Positions 1-5,847 of a stretch of 6,944 nucleotides of DNA are shown piece by piece (position 1 is the first letter of the stretch; every line of letters starts with the position of its first letter). The position numbers were made by a program, and so were the translations under genes. The notes below the pieces were generated by a model. The model was given only the letters and a program-made list of their open reading frames with translations. It ran no database searches and was not told the origin of the DNA. Source of the stretch: a bacterium (GTDB lineage Bacteria; Margulisbacteria; Marinamargulisbacteria; SXXA01); NCBI GenBank assembly GCA_018402095.1, contig JAGYJO010000071.1, positions 1-6,944 on the forward strand, read 5' to 3'.

Positions 1-936
1 CCCTATATCCGTATAGACGCTCTTTTCGCAAAAACCCAAGCAGGGCAAGTTTTTTCAGATGTATACCCCCAATTCTTAGGGGTTTTAGATCTTGTTATGG
101 AGCCCGTGGATCTCGAAAAAATCGAGACTTTAGACGTGGTTTTTTTGGCGTTGCCTCATGGTGAGTCACAACCCTTGGTGCAAGCCTTGTGGCAAAAGTC
201 GGTTAAAGTCGTGGATCTTTCCGCAGATTTTAGACTTCGTGATGCGTCTGTTTTTGCAACTCACTATGGTGAGCACCGTGCGCCAGAGCTTTTGGGCCAA
301 ATTCCTTTGGGTCTTCCCGAACGCTATGCATCGGATATAGCGGCATCTCAAACTGTAGCGTGCCCTGGCTGTTATAGCACCTCTGTGATGCTTGGCGCTG
401 GGCCATTGGCATCATTGGATATGATTCTTGGAGAAGTGCTCGTAGACGCCAAATCTGGCGCCTCTGGTGCTGGGCGTTCTGCAAAGCAAGGATCTTTGTT
501 TTGTGAAGTGTCTGATGGATTCTCTGCGTATGGTACAGGTGTGCATAGACATCAACCTGAAATGGCACAAGTTTTGGGTCTTCCTGTTTTCTTTTCACCA
601 CATTTGGTACCTATGAATCGTGGCATTCTATCCAGCATCTACCTTACCTTGCGTGAACCGATGGATTTTCAAACGGTGTATGGTATTTATCAAGAAGCGT
701 ATGCGGATCAACCTTTTATTCAACTATTGCCAGAGGGTTCGCGAGCGACGACAAAAACAGTCTTTGGGTCAAACCGGTGTGCCATCTCCTTGGTTCCTTT
801 TGGATCTCGATTGGTCGTTTTTTCTGCGATTGATAATTTGATCAAAGGTGCATCTGGTCAAGCGATTCAGTGTATGAATCTGATGCTGGGGTTTTCTCAG
901 GAGACGGGGTTGCAAGCCGTTTCCCCGTACCTTTAG
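1..936 (+). CDS. argC: N-acetyl-gamma-glutamyl-phosphate reductase, 5' end outside window
   Basis: This enzyme catalyses the NADPH-dependent reduction of N-acetylglutamyl phosphate to the semialdehyde, the third step of arginine (ornithine) biosynthesis in the cytoplasm. The frame is open from base 1 and the sequence before the first internal ATG (base 97) already matches ArgC, so the start is off the left edge. About 311 residues are visible. Comparison with a usual length near 345 suggests that some 30 residues, including the Rossmann glycine motif, are missing. Seen directly: VVFLALPHG (cofactor domain), VVDLSADFRLRD, the active-site cysteine in CPGCYST (codon 370-372; most relatives have GCYPT), HRHQPEM with the family's conserved histidine (codons 544-564), PHLVPMNRGIL, and the C-terminal IDNLIKGASGQAIQCMN. 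The C-terminus is complete and ends in TAG. A transporter gene starts 1 nt downstream. Family assignment is firm; in-cell activity is inferred from intact motifs. Confidence 0.96.
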   Translation, partial: PYIRIDALFAKTQAGQVFSDVYPQFLGVLDLVMEPVDLEKIETLDVVFLALPHGESQPLVQALWQKSVKVVDLSADFRLRDASVFATHYGEHRAPELLGQIPLGLPERYASDIAASQTVACPGCYSTSVMLGAGPLASLDMILGEVLVDAKSGASGAGRSAKQGSLFCEVSDGFSAYGTGVHRHQPEMAQVLGLPVFFSPHLVPMNRGILSSIYLTLREPMDFQTVYGIYQEAYADQPFIQLLPEGSRATTKTVFGSNRCAISLVPFGSRLVVFSAIDNLIKGASGQAIQCMNLMLGFSQETGLQAVSPYL

Positions 937-937
937 G

Positions 938-1835
938 TTGCGGTATAAGTCTTATACCGTGGCCATAGCGGGCCTTGTGTTTAGTCAATGCTTTTATGTT
1001 TTGGCGCATTCTTTGGTGAAGTTTGGTAATGCATTTTTGTCATTGCCTTTGTTGTTGATGGCACGTTTTGGTGTCTCTGCCGTGATATTGATGGCTATAC
1101 ATGGTCTTGTGTGGTGTCGTGATGGTATCACTGAAAAGACTGAAGACTTGCCGACTTCTCCGAATATTAAATTATTAATTTTTCGTGCCGTTATGGGTTT
1201 AACGGCGATGTCTTTGTACTTTTATGCCTTGCGTATCGGGCCGCTCGAGGCGTTAACAATTGATTTTTCTCTGGGTGTTTGTGGACGTGTGTGGTTTTTT
1301 TTTTTCGGTGATTGGCAAAAGCAAGGAAAAAGCCACATGGCGACGCTCTTTGGGCTTTTTAGTGGCATTGTTGGGATTGGGTGTTTTGTTTTCTGTCAGA
1401 GGGGCTGGGGGGAATCTCTACGCGGATCTTGCGGCATTGGTAGGTTCCATCTGCTCTGGGTTTGTGATGATCACGATCAAGGCCTTGCGGCGGAATCATA
1501 GTAGCCGAATGGTGGTGACCTGGTTTTATGGTGTGGGGGCTATTTTATTGCTTCCTTTTTTATCGCTGCAAGGTGTTGTCTGGACATGGTCCTTGCTGTT
1601 TTTGATACTGGGTATTGGGATTTCTGGGCTATTGGCGCAGTGGATTATGACCGAATCTTTTAAATCAGTACCTGGTTCTGTGGCGAGTAGTATGAATTTA
1701 TTGGGAACCCCCATGATGATGGTTTCAGGCGTTTTGTTTTTTGCTGAATCTTTTCAGTCTCTTGAATTGTTGGGTGCTATTGGGATTATGTTGGGCCTCG
1801 TGGGCATCGTTTTGCAAAAGAAACAGGCCTCATGA
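938..1835 (+). pseudogene. EamA/DMT-family inner-membrane transporter, single frameshift
   Basis: Two overlapping frames together encode one drug/metabolite-type transporter of about 298 residues, a normal length for this ten-helix family with two EamA repeats. Frame one runs 938-1501 (TTG start 1 nt after argC; GTG at 959 is an alternative). It carries the first repeat, including the segment FRAVMGLTAMSLYFYALRIG, and then becomes non-homologous. Frame two (open from 1257 to 1835) carries KATWRRSLGFL and the second repeat, with SGLLAQWIMTESF and the last hydrophobic helix LGAIGIMLGLVGIVL. The join needs loss of one base between about 1257 and 1309. An 11-T run at 1295-1305 is the obvious slippage site, though GGG at 1273-1275 also gives a plausible join. 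No other lesion is visible, so this may be a recent mutation, a sequencing error or a gene rescued by slippage. The stop overlaps the priA start (ATGA). The substrate cannot be told; related rickettsial proteins include an S-adenosylmethionine importer. Confidence 0.82.
1295..1305 (+). repeat. 11-T homopolymer at the transporter frame change
   Basis: Eleven consecutive T residues lie inside the region where the transporter's reading frame must change. Reading with ten T joins the upstream frame directly to the downstream one, giving VWFFFSVIGKSKEK across the junction. Long T runs are known sites of replication slippage, polymerase transcriptional slippage and sequencing miscounts. The sequence alone cannot say which applies here. 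Confidence 0.7.
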
Positions 1836-3799
1836 CGGGGCTTCGTGTGGCACGTGTTTTGGTGATGCGGAATGTCGCGGCTCTTTATGATTATCAGATT
1901 CCAGAAACCCTCTCTGTTTCTGTTGGATCCTATGTGCAAGTGCCTATGGGGCCAAGCTCTGTAGAGGGCCTGATCATGCCATTTCGAGAATGGGATGGGG
2001 TGGCGGGCGATCGTTTTAGTGGAAAGCTTCGTGATATCAGTGCCATTTTGGATAAAAAACCAATTTTACCAGATATTATAGCGCTTATTTTATGGTTGGC
2101 AGAAACCTATATTTGTTCCCCTTATGTGTCGTATCAAACGGTGGTGGGTAACCGAAAATACCGAGAAACGCCTGATCTAGAGGTTTCGGATGTGGCTGAA
2201 GGTCATGTTTTGACGGAAGCCCAAGAGACGGTTCTGGCGGCTATGCGTGGCAAAAAAGGGTGTCATACCTGGCTCCTTCATGGGGTCACAGCGAGCGGTA
2301 AGACAGAAGTCTATATGCAATTGGCTGCGGATATTATTGCTGAAGGTAAACAGGTTTTGTTTTTGGTGCCGGAAATTGGGTTGACGCCACAATTGCGTAC
2401 CCGTGTTGAGGAACGATTTGGGCAGCGTGGTGTCGTTATGCATTCGGGGCAGACGCCAAAACAGCGGGATTTGGCATGGTCCAAAGCATTGTCTGGGCAA
2501 GCGGCTATCGTGGTGGGTCCACGATCGGCTGTGTTTGCCCCTGTACCCCGTTTAGGCGCTATCATCTTGGATGAAGAGCATGATGGCTCTTACAAACAGG
2601 ATAGCAATCCCAGGTACTGGACTCATGACGTGGCAGATTTTCGGTGTCGACAAGCCGATGCGCCATTGATATTGGGATCTGCGACACCCCGACTCGAAAC
2701 CCGTTATCAGGCACAAATAGGGGGCTCAACCTGTGTGGAGATGCCCTATCGTGCGAACCGTAATCCGATGCCACCTATTATTTGTGTGGACAGTCGGGAC
2801 GATCCCAAAATGCGGGTGGGTGGGATTTTTTCGCAACCCTTGGATGACGCCATTCGTTTGCGGTTGGCCAAAGGGGAAAAGACTATTTTGCTACTGAACC
2901 GTCGTGGGTATGCGCCGTATGTGGGCTGTCAGGCTTGTCAGACGATTTATGCATGTTCTCAGTGTGGCTTAAGCATGACTTACCACAAAGACCGCGTGTT
3001 TCGCTGTCATCGGTGCTATGTCACGGCACCAGCGACATTGCAGTGTCCGGCATGCAAAAAACCACGCTTGGGCTATATGGGGTTGGGTATCCAAAAAGTA
3101 GAAGCTGAGCTCATTAAACACTTCCCAGATAGTCGCATTATGCGTGCAGATCGAGACAGTGCGACGACGCCTAAGCAGCTGGAAAAAATATTGTCAGATT
3201 TTGATCGCGAAGGCGATATTCTCATTGGTACCCAGTTGGTTGCGAAAGGGCATCATTTTGAAGGCGTGACCCTGGTCGGTGTTTTGGGGATTGATACGGC
3301 GTTGAATCTCCAAGATTTTCGTGCGCCAGAGCGTGTTTACCAACTCTTGGTGCAGGTTGCTGGTCGTGCGGGTAGGGGGGCTGTAGCTGGTGAGGTGATG
3401 GTTCAAACGGCCCAGCCGGAGCATTATGCGTTGGATTGTGCTGTGCGTCAGGATGATGTGGGATTTTATCAGCAAGAATTGTCCTTTCGTGAGGAACTGA
3501 CGTATCCACCATTTTGTCGTTTGTTGAATATTGTGTATTCGGGCCCTGTGTTTCCACAAGTAGAAGCTACAGCCGAAAAAGATGCTGAGCATTTGATGCC
3601 GTTGGTTGCGGAAGGGATAACTGTTTTTCCGCCTATTTCCTGTCCCGTAGACAAAGTGCAAGATAGATATCGATGGCATATTTTGGTCAAATTTTCGCAG
3701 GACAAAGAAGAAATTTTGAGGATGCAATTGGCGGGGATGCCTGCGGTACATCGCAATATTCGACGGATTATTGATATGGATCCGGTGAGTTTGTTGTAA
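1832..3799 (+). CDS. priA: Primosomal protein N' (replication restart helicase PriA), short form
   Basis: PriA is a superfamily 2, 3'-to-5' DNA helicase that recognises stalled forks and starts reloading of the replicative helicase. The 655-residue product has an N-terminal 3'-end-binding domain (about 1-95; YDYQIPE, YVQVPMG), Walker A GVTASGKT (151-158), DEEH (247-250), motif III GSATP (282-286), GTQLVAKGHHF (from 466) and the arginine-finger motif QVAGRAGR (508-515). Eight zinc-binding cysteines lie at 366, 369, 375, 378, 392, 395, 405 and 408 in the usual paired layout. E. coli PriA is about 732 residues with its Walker lysine at 230; here that lysine is 157. Almost all the shortening therefore falls between the 3'-binding domain and the helicase, where the winged-helix domain belongs. 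The ATG overlaps the transporter stop (ATGA), so translation is probably coupled, and CAGG a few bases upstream is only a weak ribosome site. An active restart helicase is likely. Confidence 0.97.
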   Translation: MTGLRVARVLVMRNVAALYDYQIPETLSVSVGSYVQVPMGPSSVEGLIMPFREWDGVAGDRFSGKLRDISAILDKKPILPDIIALILWLAETYICSPYVSYQTVVGNRKYRETPDLEVSDVAEGHVLTEAQETVLAAMRGKKGCHTWLLHGVTASGKTEVYMQLAADIIAEGKQVLFLVPEIGLTPQLRTRVEERFGQRGVVMHSGQTPKQRDLAWSKALSGQAAIVVGPRSAVFAPVPRLGAIILDEEHDGSYKQDSNPRYWTHDVADFRCRQADAPLILGSATPRLETRYQAQIGGSTCVEMPYRANRNPMPPIICVDSRDDPKMRVGGIFSQPLDDAIRLRLAKGEKTILLLNRRGYAPYVGCQACQTIYACSQCGLSMTYHKDRVFRCHRCYVTAPATLQCPACKKPRLGYMGLGIQKVEAELIKHFPDSRIMRADRDSATTPKQLEKILSDFDREGDILIGTQLVAKGHHFEGVTLVGVLGIDTALNLQDFRAPERVYQLLVQVAGRAGRGAVAGEVMVQTAQPEHYALDCAVRQDDVGFYQQELSFREELTYPPFCRLLNIVYSGPVFPQVEATAEKDAEHLMPLVAEGITVFPPISCPVDKVQDRYRWHILVKFSQDKEEILRMQLAGMPAVHRNIRRIIDMDPVSLL

Positions 3800-3876
3800 G
3801 GATATTTGTTTTTTTATATTTTTACTGAAATTTTCTTATTTTATTCTCGATAACAGAGCGTAGTAATTAAATTTTT

Positions 3877-3884
3877 GGGGTGGG
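3877..3884 (+). promoter_or_regulatory. Ribosome binding site deciding the kinase start
   Basis: GGGGTGGG ends 7 nt before ATG at 3892, a normal spacing for a purine-rich ribosome site. An in-frame GTG at 3880 would sit inside this site and lacks a purine-rich site of its own, so ATG 3892, followed by the codons for KKIVSV, is preferred. The 80 nt between priA and this gene are very AT-rich, with T runs at 3809-3815 and 3819-3823. They could hold a separate promoter, but no good -35/-10 pair stands out. Confidence 0.5.
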
Positions 3885-3891
3885 ATTAAAT

Positions 3892-5133
3892 ATGAAAAAA
3901 ATCGTTTCGGTTCGTGAGCCAATTGAAGATGGATCCTTTGCGCCTTCAGAGCGTTGTGTTGGCAATGGAATCTCTGTTTTTGAATCCAACTTTGATGTTC
4001 CTGGAAAAGAGAAGGACTTCTCTTTGTTTGGTGAGTGTGATTGGGGGGATGATGATGGAGATAGTCTTGTTCATGAAAGTTTTGTATCACAACAAACTCA
4101 AGTTTTTTTTGAACAACCGAAATCAGACTCTTTTAATGTAACGTCAACACCACCTAGGGTGAAAGCGACGGTTTATCATTCGACGCCACAGCGTGTTCTT
4201 CCCGCTATTTCCCCTGATGCAAAAGTGTATAAGAAAATTGAGGGGGGCGAAGGGGTTGTTGCGCTTTATCAAGACAGAGAGCTGTCTTTTGCTAAAAAAA
4301 CAGGGCTAGGGGTTGACACTGAATATCATGATTTGGTTACAGTAGCAGAGAAATCTCAGTCTCCTTATGTGGTTCGCGCGAGTAGAGATACCTCTATCTT
4401 GGAAGATCATATGCTTATGGACCTTGCCAATGGTGATTTGGATTCCTATACAAATCAGATTTCTGTGCTACTGCAAAGCGATAAATCGGATGAATTTAAA
4501 TCTTTTTTCTTGCTTTCAATGGCTGGCATGATTTTGGATGGTATTAAATCTATTCATAGTAGTTTGGATAAAGTGATTTGTGATGTGAAACCCATGAATG
4601 TTTTGTTGTTTGGTACACGAACGTTGGCTGTAGCCGACTTGGGTGCGGTCGTAACTCCCGGTAAAAAACATGAGGGATATACACCTTCCTATGCTGCACC
4701 CGAACTTTTTCCAGAAACCATCAAAGATAACTTGGATATGCAGAATATCAAAGTTGGTTTTTATTCGGATGTTTGGGGTTTTGGGGCGATGATGTACAAG
4801 GCGGTGTTTGGTCGCATGTATATTCGGGACATTGAAGGTGTTACGGTTACAGACATTAATAATCCACATGACTACGAGTCTTTGTTTGTGCCAAGGAATA
4901 TGCAAAAGCTACAAGATGGGATCGCTGAAAAAATATCAAACATGCCCGAGTCTGTTCGTGTTCATGTGGAGAAACTGGTACAGAATTGTTTGCGTGTCAG
5001 TCCAGATTCCCGTCCTTCTATGTCTGAATTACAGGCGCATGTCCATGACGCTTTATTGGGTTTTGAAAATCACGAATCGTTGTCAGCTGAGTATAAAAAC
5101 GCTTGGGTTGAATTTCAAACACAAGATTCATAA
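3892..5133 (+). CDS. Protein-kinase-like protein (Ser/Thr kinase fold)
   Basis: The 413-residue product has a non-conserved, probably disordered and acidic N-terminus (about 1-105, with a DDDGD patch near 53) followed by a eukaryotic-type kinase domain (about 110-390). Visible motifs: glycine-rich loop IEGGEGVV (G118, G119, G121), candidate ATP-binding lysine in FAKK (K135 or K136), hinge-like MDLANGDLDSY, catalytic loop ICDVKPMN (D231, K233, N236), metal-binding DLG (D249), APE (269-271), helix-F SDVWGFG (D293) and the late arginine in SPDSRPS (R374). The catalytic aspartate, lysine, asparagine and metal aspartate are present, so it is probably active; the HRD histidine is isoleucine (229). 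There is no signal peptide or membrane segment, unlike PknB-type bacterial kinases with a membrane anchor. It is monocistronic on the + strand and converges on the next gene with a 19-nt overlap. An effector acting on a host or a cytoplasmic signalling kinase are both possible; the substrate is unknown. Confidence 0.85.
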   Translation: MKKIVSVREPIEDGSFAPSERCVGNGISVFESNFDVPGKEKDFSLFGECDWGDDDGDSLVHESFVSQQTQVFFEQPKSDSFNVTSTPPRVKATVYHSTPQRVLPAISPDAKVYKKIEGGEGVVALYQDRELSFAKKTGLGVDTEYHDLVTVAEKSQSPYVVRASRDTSILEDHMLMDLANGDLDSYTNQISVLLQSDKSDEFKSFFLLSMAGMILDGIKSIHSSLDKVICDVKPMNVLLFGTRTLAVADLGAVVTPGKKHEGYTPSYAAPELFPETIKDNLDMQNIKVGFYSDVWGFGAMMYKAVFGRMYIRDIEGVTVTDINNPHDYESLFVPRNMQKLQDGIAEKISNMPESVRVHVEKLVQNCLRVSPDSRPSMSELQAHVHDALLGFENHESLSAEYKNAWVEFQTQDS

Positions 5134-5696
5134 CGGATGCATTGTATGTGTTGAATAGGGTTTCCAATAGCCTCGTTGCTCTCAATCAAACTTTGAATAT
5201 ACAGACCTAGTTTGTCTGTGTGTAAGGGTTGTGTTCGCGGAATCCCTGATTGGCCAGATGTGTTGAGTAGTAATAGTTGGTCGTTGTGGTTGTTGTTGCG
5301 AATGGCAATACTATGGCGTTTATGTGTGCTGGCCGTGAATACAATGAGCGTTGGGGTTTTGTGTTCGAGTAGGGTTGGTTTTTTTTGGAATTCGGCAACG
5401 GATAGTCGTTGTGATTTGACTTCATTTATTTTGAAATACGCTAAATCTTCTTTGGATAATTCGTGATTGTCAGTCAGAGATAATGCCGTGTGTCGTTGTT
5501 GTATGGATTCAATATCCATATAATGACTTGTTAGTTTATCAAGTACAAACAATACGCAAATGGCGAAGCAGTGTTTACTCATATTGAGCTGATCGAAATA
5601 GGCCTCTGGGGACACTGTTCTTGCTGCGTATTGTATGGCAAGTGTTTTGAAGTTAGGCAATGCGATTCTCCGAAATATAGAGAGCCCAAACTGCAA
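5115..5696 (-). CDS. Unknown protein; possible papain-fold (YopT-like) cysteine protease
   Basis: I do not recognise a close family for this 193-residue protein, but it is more than a shadow. It fills a gap between two solid genes, and hydrophobic and polar blocks alternate as in a folded protein. A cysteine at the head of a hydrophobic helix (C43 in KHCFAICVLFVL) is followed by beta-strand sequence containing a histidine (H128 in RHSIAIRN), then a hydrophobic strand ending in asparagine (N145 in LLLLNTSGQSG). Cys, then His before a strand, then Asp/Asn after the next strand is the order in papain-fold peptidases, including the YopT/AvrPphB (C58) group, where the His-to-Asp spacing is also about 15-16. 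No motif is diagnostic. The start is TTG at 5696 without a clear ribosome site; ATG at 5582 (residue 39, just before C43) would cut off the N-terminus. Its 3' end overlaps the convergent kinase gene by 19 nt. There is no signal peptide. Confidence 0.62.
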   Translation of the reverse strand: MQFGLSIFRRIALPNFKTLAIQYAARTVSPEAYFDQLNMSKHCFAICVLFVLDKLTSHYMDIESIQQRHTALSLTDNHELSKEDLAYFKINEVKSQRLSVAEFQKKPTLLEHKTPTLIVFTASTHKRHSIAIRNNNHNDQLLLLNTSGQSGIPRTQPLHTDKLGLYIQSLIESNEAIGNPIQHIQCIRYESCV

Positions 5697-5847
5697 TAGC
5701 TAGTTTTGAGGTCTGTTTTATATCACTAAATTGAACTAATTGAGCTGGATTGGCTATGTGTAAAAAAAGGGGGAGAGGAATTGTACCTTTTTATAACCGA
5801 TTTTTGCTAGGCTTTTTCTTCTATATAGTCATGCTTTAGGTGAGCGC
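5697..5847. other. Intergenic gap without a gene
   Basis: These 151 nt separate the end of the uridylyltransferase gene from the start of the 193-residue protein on the same (-) strand. The gap is AT-rich, and no open frame or strong hairpin is visible. If the downstream gene has its own promoter it would be here. On the - strand a TACAAT hexamer (5785-5780) resembles a -10 box, but no matching -35 box lies 16-18 nt before it. The gap is long enough that the two genes need not share a transcript. Confidence 0.5.

Noticed and set aside
230..601. 123-residue open frame on the - strand inside argC
   Set aside because: It lies antisense to a well-conserved gene, has no recognisable domain, and is expected by chance in this composition.
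3227..3262. KGHHFE in the PriA helicase motif as an unusual substitution
   Set aside because: E. coli PriA, as I recall, also reads KGHHF here, so it is not unusual.
3194..3751. 185-residue open frame on the - strand inside priA
   Set aside because: It is antisense to conserved helicase motifs, and its Asn/His/Gln/Thr-rich composition is what the strand skew gives by chance.
5101..5170. Small palindrome TTGAATTTCAA near the convergent gene ends, as a terminator
   Set aside because: The loop is a single base and no T run follows; it is too short to function as an intrinsic terminator.
5212..5466. 84-residue + strand frame in the 193-residue protein region, considered as the real gene there
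   Set aside because: It is short, Trp/Ser-rich and without a motif; the - strand frame spans the whole interval and looks more like a folded protein.
5764..5792. Inverted repeat AAAAAGG/CCTTTTT in the gap, as a possible terminator for the - strand uridylyltransferase gene
   Set aside because: The stem has only two G:C pairs and a 15-nt loop, so it is too weak to claim although a U-tract follows on the - strand.
5780..5808. TACAAT -10-like hexamer on the - strand as promoter of the 193-residue protein
   Set aside because: The hexamer 17 nt upstream (AGCAAA) does not resemble TTGACA, and such hexamers are common in AT-rich DNA.
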